NCBI GenBank assembly: GCA_964354485.1
Contig: CAYGZY010000252.1
Span: 1-22,964 of the forward strand
Direction: 5' to 3'
DNA from: CAYGXH01 sp964354485
GTDB taxonomy: Bacteria > Bacteroidota > Ignavibacteria > UBA10030 > SZUA-254
DNA: 22,964 bases
The notes below the pieces were generated by a model. That model saw nothing but the letters and a program-made list of their open reading frames with translations. It was not told where the DNA came from and searched no databases. Below are positions 1-6,945 of the stretch, in pieces; positions within the stretch are counted from its first letter, which is position 1, and each line of letters starts with the position of its first letter. The position numbers were made by a program, and so were the translations under genes.

Positions 1-1
1 A

Positions 2-1435
2 CAGCGGGGTTATCCGAGTCTATACGATTTCGTCCAGCGTTTGGTACGTCATACAGAGGACGAACAACGGGAGGGGCAGGCGCCCCAGGATGTACAGGGG
101 AATTGTGTAAGGGTAATGACAATCCATTCTGCAAAGGGACTTGAATTTGGCGTTGTCTTCCTTCCTTTCCTTCATAAAAATTTCCAGCGCGATAAGGCGC
201 CTTTCATTGATTCAGACTACGGTATAGCATTTCCCGTCAGGGACAATGAGAATGCCGAGGAGAAACTCGAACCGGCTCTGATGAAATTTCTCAAAAGCCG
301 ACAGACCCGCCGTGTTCAAGCGGAAGAGAAGAGAATTCTTTATGTTGCCTGTACGCGGGCGCGCGACATGCTTATCTTATCCGGACAAAATAAATCCAAA
401 AATGATACATCGTTTTTAAAATGGATAATTGAATCTCTGGGAATAGGAGATCGTGTAGGATCTCCGGGAATACTGCATTTGGATGCCGCCCCGCTGAAGG
501 TGCTCGATCGCCCGAAAAATTCCATTGTTGAAACTCTCCACCCGCTGACGATTTCATTGAAGGGACAATTAAAAGACGGGCAGAGCATAGATTGGAGCAG
601 GGAGCCGAAATCCGAGGCGAATGAGCTAAAAGAGTATCAGCTGGAACAGATCAAGGGAAGTGTCCGCGGCGAGTTTTATTCCGCAACACAGATAGCAACA
701 TACCTTGAATGTCCGAGGAAGTTCTATCTGAAATATCACCTCGGAGTACCGGAGTTTTCGCCGCGACCTTATCAATTCTACGAGGATGAAGAATCAAACG
801 ACATGCTCAAAGGCGACGTTGAGGGCACACTTACCCACAGCGTCCTGCAGTCGATCCGAAGAGTGGATCTTTCGGAACAGGAGGTGACAGAGGAAATCCA
901 CCGTGCCATGATGAAGAGTTTGTCGGCGCTTTGGGATCAGAGAGAGGAATATGAGGAAAGCATAAAGCGCACGATCATCGGATTCCTCCGGTCTCCTATT
1001 GGGAAACAAATTTTTGAGTCAACGGAGTCTAAATCGGAATTTAAAATCAATCTGGCCCTCGGTAATTATTTTTTCACCGGAACGATGGATCGTCTATTCA
1101 AAGACCGTAAAGGTTTGTGGAATATCGTAGATTATAAAACAAACCGCATAGAAATTGACGAGATCGAAAAATTAGCGATGGAGTACCTTCCGCAAATGAA
1201 ATTTTATGCGGCTCTGGTGAAACGTTATTTCGGACAGCCACAGGTCCCCGTAATTTTGATATTTCTCAGGCATCCCGCTAAACCCTTCTCGTTCATACTG
1301 GATGAAAACCAGATAATCGAGTTTGAAAATACGTTGTGTGGGATAAGTCAAAAAATCGCCCAAAAACGCTTTGATGAGAACAGTTTTCACTGTACAGAGT
1401 GCGGATACCAAAAAGCCGGACAATGTATCATGTGA
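2..1435 (+). CDS. UvrD-type helicase / PD-(D/E)XK nuclease, AddA-like, 5' partial
   Basis: This is the C-terminal part of a DNA double-strand-end helicase-nuclease of the AddAB/RecB type. The frame is open to the window edge, so the true start lies upstream. Numbering from the TTG at 41, residues 23-36 (VRVMTIHSAKGLEF) are UvrD helicase motif V and 95-115 (core LYVACTRARD) are motif VI. The second half is a RecB/Cas4-like nuclease: SATQIATYLECPRKF at 214-228, GTLTH at 262-266, GTMDRL with Asp350 and VDYK with Asp364/Lys366. Cys224 plus Cys451, Cys454 and Cys462 form the C...CxxC...C set that binds a 4Fe-4S cluster in AddB and Cas4. Intact helicase motifs favour an AddA-like rather than AddB-like role. 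A partner subunit would be expected upstream, outside the window. No convincing terminator follows the TGA stop. Confidence 0.88.
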   Translation, partial: QRGYPSLYDFVQRLVRHTEDEQREGQAPQDVQGNCVRVMTIHSAKGLEFGVVFLPFLHKNFQRDKAPFIDSDYGIAFPVRDNENAEEKLEPALMKFLKSRQTRRVQAEEKRILYVACTRARDMLILSGQNKSKNDTSFLKWIIESLGIGDRVGSPGILHLDAAPLKVLDRPKNSIVETLHPLTISLKGQLKDGQSIDWSREPKSEANELKEYQLEQIKGSVRGEFYSATQIATYLECPRKFYLKYHLGVPEFSPRPYQFYEDEESNDMLKGDVEGTLTHSVLQSIRRVDLSEQEVTEEIHRAMMKSLSALWDQREEYEESIKRTIIGFLRSPIGKQIFESTESKSEFKINLALGNYFFTGTMDRLFKDRKGLWNIVDYKTNRIEIDEIEKLAMEYLPQMKFYAALVKRYFGQPQVPVILIFLRHPAKPFSFILDENQIIEFENTLCGISQKIAQKRFDENSFHCTECGYQKAGQCIM

Positions 1436-1591
1436 GTGGAGATCAGGATTCGTAATAATTTGTTAATATCTTTTTAAAAGTACGAAATATGCGCTAAATT
1501 CGTTAATTTTAATCAAATCGGGTGTTGATAACTCCTCAGTCTTCTTTATTGTAATTAAATCATTTTTTTAAAGTCTTTCTTAAAAAAATGC

Positions 1592-1620
1592 TTGCATGTT
1601 ATTGAAATATTGTGTATTCT
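1592..1620 (+). promoter_or_regulatory. Putative sigma-70-like promoter of the hybrid kinase
   Basis: TTGCAT at 1592-1597 and TATTCT at 1615-1620 are separated by 17 bases in the AT-rich gap upstream of the kinase gene. The start codon is about 70 bases downstream and has AAGGAT as ribosome binding site. This is a match by eye only. Confidence 0.35.
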
Positions 1621-1692
1621 CCAACGTCATCTTCCAATATGTTCTATTTCCACAGATATAACAGGTTCAGCAAGAAAAATTAAGGATTTGAT

Positions 1693-4110
1693 ATGAATTC
1701 TGATGAAAAATATACTGAAATTCTTGAGGGAATTTCGGGCGGTTTTTTTGCATTAGACAATCAATACCGATTCACCTATTGGAACCGTGCGGCGGAGGAG
1801 GGGACCGGACTTAAGAGAGACGCGGTTCTGGGCAAGAATGTGTTCGAAATATTCCCGAACGCTCGCGGAGCGGAAATCGGTGAAAAGTACCGCACGGCGA
1901 TGGAGACGAAGACATACCAGTATATAGAGTCGGGTTATCGTGATGAACGGTTTGAGGCGTGGTATGATATCCGGATCTATCCGACGGAAAACGGCATATC
2001 GGTCTTTTTCCAGGATATAACTACCCAAAAGAGAGAGCAGCGTCAGAAAGAGATGCTGATGGAGGTCTCGCACGTCATCAACATTGCGCCTCACCTGGAT
2101 GATCTCTGTTTTAATGCGGGTGAACGTATCGCGCAATTTATGGAAATACCACCCAAGTTTGTATGTATCTACCGGTACGATCAGCGGTCATCTCTCCTTC
2201 ACCTTATGGCTCCGTCACTTGTCGATGTAAGGGTCGATCCCGAGGTCGAACACCAGATCGTCGACGAGAAGACGAACACAATCGCCGTTCAGACCGCATT
2301 ACGCAAGAAGGTGATTGTTTCAGACGAGCTTTCGAGGAGTTCGATTGCGGCCTATTTCCTGAGCGAAACAGAGACGTTGAAACTGAAAACGCTGATATCG
2401 ATCCCCCTCCTCGTTCAGAACGAACTTCAGGGTATTCTGGAAGTGCTCTCTCCCAAGGTCGATAAGTACGTCAAGGAAGAGCTGCAAATGCTCAGGATTA
2501 TTGCCAATGAGCTGGCGATTGGGATGAGCAGAAAGCGGTTGATGGACGAGATTACGATCAAGAATATTGAGCTGGAGAATGAAAAGAAGAGAACAGACGA
2601 TGCTAACGAAACGCTGAAAAGATTCCTTGCCACGTTCAGCCACGAATTACGCGCACCGCTGAACGCTATCGTCGGATTTTCAGAAATCCTGACCGCCGAT
2701 CTGAATTCGCTTCCTCCGGAAAAAGTATGCGACTTTATGAAGAATATCAACGCGAGCGGTAAGCACCTCCAGAATCTCATAAATGATATTCTCGACCTGT
2801 CGAAGATTGAAGCAGGCAGAATGGAACTGCACGTCGAAGCATATCCGATATCCTACTTCATCGATAGTGTTGAACGGGTCATGCAGGCGTTGACACAGCA
2901 GAAGCATATCAAGCTTGTCTTCGATATCGCTCCCGACATCGATCAGCTGGTAGTTGATCAGACCCGCTTCAAGCAGATACTCGTCAACCTAGTCTCCAAT
3001 GCCGTTAAGTACAGTCACGACAAGGGTACGGTAGTCGTAAGTATCAGGCGGTTCGTAAATGAGATTGAAATTGCTGTGAAGGACGAGGGGATCGGCATCA
3101 AACCGGAAGATTTGTTATGTCTGTTCCAGGCGTTTCGCCAGGCTAAGAATTCCAGAGGATCGAAGGAAGGGACCGGACTTGGATTGGTAATAGCGAAGAA
3201 GTTGGTTGAGCTGCATGGCGGACAAATATTTGTCGACAGCGAGTGGGGAATAGGGAGCACTTTCCGATTCCGCATACCGATGGTCGTTGCAGGAGAGATC
3301 GTCGAATCTGCCGATCAGCTTCTGCGTGTAGTTGGTGAGCAGACTCTCACCATGCCGGAAGGTGAAAAACCGCTCGTGCTCATCATTGAAGACAATCCGC
3401 AGGCGAGTCAGCTCATTCAGATGTATCTCCATGAAGCAGGGTATCGGACTGAACTGGCGAGGGACGGCATGGAGGGCATCGAGATGGCAAAGCGGTTGAA
3501 ACCGCATATCATTACACTCGATATGATCATGCCGGTGAAAGACGGCTGGCAGGTGCTCAAGGAACTCAAGCGCCACCCGATTTGCAAGAATATCCCGATC
3601 GTCATCATTTCCATTACGGATGAGAAAAAGCTCGGTTTCAGTATGGGAGCCGTCGATTACTTCGTCAAACCGGTCAATAAGGAAGATCTCCTCATTGCTC
3701 TTAAAAAAATTCCTGTTGGGAGTATCAGCAGCAAACAACATCCGAAAATTCTTATTATCGACGACGACCGCACGGCGGCAGAACTGATACAGGTCATGCT
3801 TGAAGCCGAAGGGTATGAAGTGATTAAGACGATGAACGGGAAAGAAGGAGTCAGTCTTGCTGCAACAGAGGGACCCGATCTCATCATTCTTGATCTCATA
3901 ATGCCAGATATTTCCGGTTTCAATGTTGCTTACCAGCTGAAGCAGCAGCCCAAAACCCGGAGCATTCCTATCATCATTCTGACATCGATGGAAATCGATG
4001 AAGATACGAAAGAAAAAATGCAGGGCTTCATTTCGACGATAATGAGTAAATCGAAGTTTACAAAAAAAGATCTTCTTCGTGAGATCAACACGATCGAAAA
4101 AATGAAGTGA
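1693..4110 (+). CDS. Hybrid sensor histidine kinase, PAS-GAF-HisKA-HATPase-REC-REC
   Basis: A cytoplasmic hybrid two-component kinase of 805 residues with no membrane segment. The order is PAS (about 1-112), GAF (about 125-275), a helical linker, HisKA with phospho-acceptor His317 in FSHELRAPLN, and HATPase_c with N-box Asn432/Asn436, G1 DEGIGIK at 464-470 and G2 GTGLGL at 493-498. Two receivers follow: REC1 (about 561-672) with acidic pair Glu566/Asp567, phospho-site Asp610 in LDMIMP and Lys659 in FVKP; REC2 (about 685-803) with Asp690-692, phospho-site Asp734, Thr764 and a conserved lysine in SKSKF near 786-788. All catalytic positions look intact. The PAS and GAF domains probably sense an intracellular ligand or redox state, but which one cannot be read from sequence. 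AAGGAT seven bases before the ATG supports the start. No output domain is present, so a phosphorelay partner is needed; the receiver protein at 6298-6672 is a possible one. Confidence 0.95.
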   Translation: MNSDEKYTEILEGISGGFFALDNQYRFTYWNRAAEEGTGLKRDAVLGKNVFEIFPNARGAEIGEKYRTAMETKTYQYIESGYRDERFEAWYDIRIYPTENGISVFFQDITTQKREQRQKEMLMEVSHVINIAPHLDDLCFNAGERIAQFMEIPPKFVCIYRYDQRSSLLHLMAPSLVDVRVDPEVEHQIVDEKTNTIAVQTALRKKVIVSDELSRSSIAAYFLSETETLKLKTLISIPLLVQNELQGILEVLSPKVDKYVKEELQMLRIIANELAIGMSRKRLMDEITIKNIELENEKKRTDDANETLKRFLATFSHELRAPLNAIVGFSEILTADLNSLPPEKVCDFMKNINASGKHLQNLINDILDLSKIEAGRMELHVEAYPISYFIDSVERVMQALTQQKHIKLVFDIAPDIDQLVVDQTRFKQILVNLVSNAVKYSHDKGTVVVSIRRFVNEIEIAVKDEGIGIKPEDLLCLFQAFRQAKNSRGSKEGTGLGLVIAKKLVELHGGQIFVDSEWGIGSTFRFRIPMVVAGEIVESADQLLRVVGEQTLTMPEGEKPLVLIIEDNPQASQLIQMYLHEAGYRTELARDGMEGIEMAKRLKPHIITLDMIMPVKDGWQVLKELKRHPICKNIPIVIISITDEKKLGFSMGAVDYFVKPVNKEDLLIALKKIPVGSISSKQHPKILIIDDDRTAAELIQVMLEAEGYEVIKTMNGKEGVSLAATEGPDLIILDLIMPDISGFNVAYQLKQQPKTRSIPIIILTSMEIDEDTKEKMQGFISTIMSKSKFTKKDLLREINTIEKMK

Positions 4111-4163
4111 TGGGGGCGTCGTAATCGATCAGAGAGCAGGGAGGAAAAAGCCCCCGCTTCCAA

Positions 4164-5588
4164 TCAGCGCAGGATAATTAATTTTTTCGTATCACCGGAA
4201 TTCCGCGTAGTAAGACGGTAAAAGTACACTCCCGAAGCTAATTCCGAAACTTTCAACGGGACGGAATACGTCCCCGGTCCGTACGTGCCCTTGAAGAGTG
4301 TCATTACCTTCTGTCCGAGGAGGTCGTACAGTATAATCTCTGCCAATTCCGCCGACTGTAATTCAAACTCTATCGTTGTCCCGGCAGAGGCGGGATTAGG
4401 GTAACTCTGCCTTAATATCGGTGAAATCCCGGTGAGAAATTCTTCAAGTATCCCACGTCGATAGAAAATTTCCGCGCCCGCGGATGTCTGTGAATTCCAG
4501 ACGATGTGGACGGTCTCTCCTGTCGAAAGGAGTGCGGGTTCGCTTCCTTCAGATGACGGTGAAGGAAAATCCAGCGGGCAGAAGTATGTTCCTCCGTTTC
4601 CGCTGTACCGGAAATTCACATTGTATTGATCGCCTTCCCTTCGTTCCCAGGCTGCGGCTATGATTCTATTATTTACTGCGATGTCCGGAAATTCGTTGGA
4701 TGTTCCCTCCGAGATAAGAACAGGGGGATCCCACAGTAGGGTGTTTTCATCGTCGTACCAACCGCTGCGGCGCAGAAGAATTGTACCGGATTCGTGCCAT
4801 GTTACGTATAGCGTTCCATCCCCGGCCGCAGCGATTTTTGGATAAAGTGACGGTTTTCTATCATCGGATGAGATAATGTCGGGTCCGTACCAGTTCCGGC
4901 CTTCATTGATGCTGTAATAGTATCCGACCTCTGTTCCTGATTCGCGGTTTGCTGGACCGACGGCATGAAGGAGTTCCTGGGTCGCCGTCATGTCGGAAAA
5001 TTGAGGAGAGGCAGAATTCACAACCTGCCATGTGGCGCCGTTATCCTGACTCAGGAGGATTCCTTTTGATATTGATCCGATGGATGCGAATTGTATGATG
5101 ATGTGAGAATTAAATGTAGTCATCGTCTGCGGAAAACTTTTTTCGTGAATGAGCTGCGGTGTAAGCCATGTGGCGCCGCCGTCGGTGCTTCTGCAGACAA
5201 CCGTCCCCGTTTTCGTGTCGAGTATTCCGTAGCATGCAGTGACAACATTGCGCCCGAAGGCAATGAGAATGCCGGCATTGATTGCGACGGAAGAGTTGAG
5301 GAGAATCACGGGAGCCGTAAATGTATGTCCACTGTCTTCACTGCGAGTATAATAAATCCCCGCATCAGCTGATGTGAATGTCGTATCAAGATTGAACCAG
5401 ATAACGTGAATTGTTTCATGCGATCCGGCGATCCTCGGCGAGAAGGAAAGAAAATTGTCGTCGGATAACTGAATGGTATTCGACCACGGAGTATGGCAGG
5501 TTTGCCCCTGTGAGCAGTGTGCTGTCAGCAGCAGGATGGTTATCAGATACTTAGAAATTTTAACCATCGGGGGCATTGATGATCTCAT
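4164..5588 (-). CDS. Secreted Asp-box (BNR/sialidase-fold) protein with type IX secretion C-terminal domain
   Basis: A secreted protein of about 474 residues. A signal peptide (core KYLITILLLTAHCSQGQ) is followed by a beta-propeller-like region with several Asp-box motifs of the form S-x-D-x-G-x-x-W/F, including SEDSGHTF, STDGGATW, SQDNGATW and a degenerate SINEGRNW. The last ~85 residues, beginning SYPNPASAGTTIEFEL and ending in YFYRLTTRNSGDTKKLIILR, match the Por type A sorting domain that directs cargo through the type IX secretion system. The sialidase catalytic arginine triad and RIP motif are not evident, so enzymatic activity should not be assumed. The start is uncertain: ATGs at 5588, 5576 and 5567 are all possible, and the shortest gives the cleanest signal peptide. 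The open frame extends to a TTG at 5615, which lies beside the MITE copy and is unlikely. It is convergent with the kinase gene, with a 53-base gap. Confidence 0.85.
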   Translation of the reverse strand: MRSSMPPMVKISKYLITILLLTAHCSQGQTCHTPWSNTIQLSDDNFLSFSPRIAGSHETIHVIWFNLDTTFTSADAGIYYTRSEDSGHTFTAPVILLNSSVAINAGILIAFGRNVVTACYGILDTKTGTVVCRSTDGGATWLTPQLIHEKSFPQTMTTFNSHIIIQFASIGSISKGILLSQDNGATWQVVNSASPQFSDMTATQELLHAVGPANRESGTEVGYYYSINEGRNWYGPDIISSDDRKPSLYPKIAAAGDGTLYVTWHESGTILLRRSGWYDDENTLLWDPPVLISEGTSNEFPDIAVNNRIIAAAWERREGDQYNVNFRYSGNGGTYFCPLDFPSPSSEGSEPALLSTGETVHIVWNSQTSAGAEIFYRRGILEEFLTGISPILRQSYPNPASAGTTIEFELQSAELAEIILYDLLGQKVMTLFKGTYGPGTYSVPLKVSELASGVYFYRLTTRNSGDTKKLIILR

Positions 5589-5611
5589 ATAGGAGTAACA
5601 CGGGAAATTAG

Positions 5612-5787
5612 TCAATAACTGATGTTACGCATCGTTAGCTTTTAATGAAAAATAGATGTTCATTAAAAACAATAGAACAAGGATGACGTTGATTATGATT
5701 GATTTTTACGGGTTTTAATCTGTGAAAATCCGTTTTTTCTGTGTGATCAGTGTTCTATTTTCTGTTTTGCTTAACATCAGTCAATAA
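5612..5787. mobile_element. MITE-like element copy 1 with 7-bp target-site duplication
   Basis: The element body is 5619-5780 (162 bp). It begins CTGATGTTACGCA and ends TGCTTAACATCAG, near-perfect terminal inverted repeats with one mismatch. It is flanked by the direct repeat TCAATAA at 5612-5618 and 5781-5787, as expected of a target-site duplication. Inside are a hairpin (TTTAATGAA/TTCATTAAA), the inverted pair AATAGAACA (5671-5679)/TGTTCTATT (5751-5759), and a central hairpin with arms GATTTTTAC/GTGAAAATC. It has no coding capacity. It is about 95% identical to copy 2 at 6018-6180, in the same orientation: five substitutions, a 2-base indel and one end difference. It lies immediately upstream of the BNR gene. 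Confidence 0.8.
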
Positions 5788-6009
5788 GTTCAATCCGCGT
5801 TATATAATTCAGTATAATGTATTTATGCATCGTAATCAACACCGTATCAACCCTGAATTTATTTGACCCTTTTCTTGTGTCCGCCTATCTGTTAAATCCT
5901 GTCTCAGACTTTGTCTAATTAACATCAATGAGGGGAAAATTTAACCGTGTAACGGTTGGTAAAGAAAGAACATTTCATAATCTCTTCATAAAAGGCATCA
6001 TTTTTTTAA
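5788..6009. other. Spacer between the two MITE-like copies, no gene recognised
   Basis: About 220 bases of AT-rich sequence separate the two element copies. I see no RNA gene, hairpin terminator or convincing reading frame. The only small frame (5928-6020, 30 residues) lacks a ribosome binding site and ends at the edge of copy 2. The stretch may hold upstream control DNA for the divergent genes on either side, but nothing specific is visible. Confidence 0.5.
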
Positions 6010-6188
6010 TTATCAGATGATGTTACGCATCGTTAGCTTTTAATGAAAAAAATAGATGTTCATTAAAAACAATAGAACAAGTATGACGCTGATTATGATT
6101 GATTTTCACGGGTTTTAATCTGTGAAAATCCGTTTTTTCCGTGTGATCAGTGTTCTATTTTCTGTTTTGCGTAACATCAGTTATCAGA
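6010..6188. mobile_element. MITE-like element copy 2 with 8-bp target-site duplication
   Basis: The element body is 6018-6180 (163 bp). Its ends TGATGTTACGCA and TGCGTAACATCA are perfect 12-bp inverted repeats. The direct repeat TTATCAGA occurs at 6010-6017 and 6181-6188, a different flanking sequence from copy 1, so the two copies look like separate insertions rather than a segmental duplication. The inner pairs are AATAGAACA (6071-6079)/TGTTCTATT (6151-6159) and GATTTTCAC/GTGAAAATC, the latter perfect here. No transposase is encoded, so movement would need one supplied elsewhere in the genome. The element ends 117 bases before the start of the receiver gene. Confidence 0.8.
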
Positions 6189-6217
6189 TGATAATTGTCC
6201 ATTCATGCCGGTGTAAC

Positions 6218-6246
6218 TTGATTTTCGTTGAAATTCACATTATACT
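6218..6246 (+). promoter_or_regulatory. Putative sigma-70-like promoter of the receiver gene
   Basis: TTGATT at 6218-6223 and TATACT at 6241-6246 are 17 bases apart, just outside the right end of MITE copy 2. A start site near 6253 would leave a leader of about 45 bases. AAGGAG at 6281-6286 is the likely ribosome binding site, with a rather long 11-base gap to the ATG. Confidence 0.4.
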
Positions 6247-6297
6247 ATATAATTATTCTAAAAAGCCGTATCATAATTCGAAGGAGCACGCTGTTCC

Positions 6298-6672
6298 ATG
6301 AAAAAAGTCAGGATTCTTTACATAGACGACGAGGAAGAAGCGTTAAGCGCGATGAAGATAGGGCTGGAGGATAGGGGGTATGAGGTGACCACTGCCCTAT
6401 CAGGAGAGGATGCTTTGGGCACATTAAAAAAACAGACGCCCGATGTTATTATCACCGACCTCCGCATGACGCCGATGAATGGCTTTGAGCTTTTTCAGCA
6501 AGTGAAAAAAATACCAAAATTCAAGTCAATCCCCTTTTTCTTTCTCACTGCCGTTGACGATTTTCTCGCTCAGAAGTATGGTCAGACGCTCGGAGTGGAT
6601 GCGTACATTACCAAGCCGGTGGATCTTGACAGCATTGATACGATGATCCAGCAAAAAATAAAAGTGACTTAG
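6298..6672 (+). CDS. Stand-alone response regulator receiver protein (CheY-like)
   Basis: A single-domain receiver of 124 residues with no DNA-binding or enzymatic output domain. The acidic pocket is Asp10/Asp11 (YIDDEEE), the phospho-acceptor is Asp54 (ITDLRMTPMNG), the switch residue is Thr84 (FFLTA) and the conserved lysine is Lys106 (YITKPVD). All are present, so it should accept phosphate. Such proteins act as phosphorelay shuttles or bind targets directly. The closest candidate kinase in the window is the hybrid kinase at 1693-4110, which itself lacks an output domain; pairing is inference from proximity. The gene is transcribed alone, away from the BNR gene, with the MITE-bearing region upstream and an inverted repeat about 70 bases downstream. 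Confidence 0.93.
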   Translation: MKKVRILYIDDEEEALSAMKIGLEDRGYEVTTALSGEDALGTLKKQTPDVIITDLRMTPMNGFELFQQVKKIPKFKSIPFFFLTAVDDFLAQKYGQTLGVDAYITKPVDLDSIDTMIQQKIKVT

Positions 6673-6742
6673 GAAAGGTAATTTCTCCGGCTGTTTTCTT
6701 TATTCTAATTTCTCTCCCCAATTATTGATAGTTACATTAGTT

Positions 6743-6791
6743 AAACCTCCGACATTTTACTTGTTTAAACAGAGATAAATGTCGGAGGTTT
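6743..6791. terminator. 15-bp perfect inverted repeat, possible bidirectional terminator
   Basis: The arms AAACCTCCGACATTT (6743-6757) and AAATGTCGGAGGTTT (6777-6791) are perfectly complementary around a 19-base loop. It sits between the convergent receiver and surE genes, the usual place for a shared terminator. Neither strand has a long T run after the stem: the plus strand reads TTTTAC. It could therefore instead be a palindromic repeat or protein site. TTTACTTGT occurs after both arms. Confidence 0.45.
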
Positions 6792-6805
6792 TACTTGTAA
6801 TAGGT

Positions 6806-6912
6806 CTCCGCGGATCTCTGCGCCTGCCCGAACCCGCTACATATGAACAAGCAACGGCAGGCGGGGGCGGGCCTCAGCGATTAATAAAAATAAAACGCAG
6901 AGGGTCGTAGAG
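6806..6912. repeat. REP-like dispersed repeat with degenerate outer arms and nested GC-rich hairpin
   Basis: The outer arms CTCCGCGGATCTCTGCG (6806-6822) and CGCAGAGGGTCGTAGAG (6896-6912) are imperfectly complementary, matching at 12 of 17 positions. Nested inside is the pair GCCTGCC (6822-6828)/GGCAGGC (6856-6862). The GC-rich, CTCTGCG-containing sequence resembles interspersed palindromic repeats common in environmental bacterial genomes and differs from the neighbouring AT-rich DNA. No coding frame is evident. Only one copy is in this window, so repeat status rests on its structure and resemblance. Confidence 0.45.
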
Positions 6913-6945
6913 TGGTTAACGAGAAGGGGGGTAAAACTTTTTTTC

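Noticed and set aside
3115..3741. A 208-residue open frame on the minus strand inside the kinase gene
   Set aside because: It is antisense to the conserved HATPase and receiver domains, has no recognisable domain, and its openness is explained by the codon use of the real gene.
4111..4163. GGGGGC/GCCCCC pair between the convergent kinase and BNR genes as a terminator
   Set aside because: The 6-bp stem has a 32-base loop and no T run directly after either arm in the right direction, so it is too weak to call.
5928..6020. A 30-residue frame starting ATGAGGGGA between the MITE copies
   Set aside because: It has no ribosome binding site and low-complexity coding content, and its stop codon is formed at the edge of the inserted element.
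5612..6188. The two 162-bp repeats as a CRISPR array
   Set aside because: There are only two units, far too long and separated by 237 bp, with inverted ends and target-site duplications; no cas genes are nearby.
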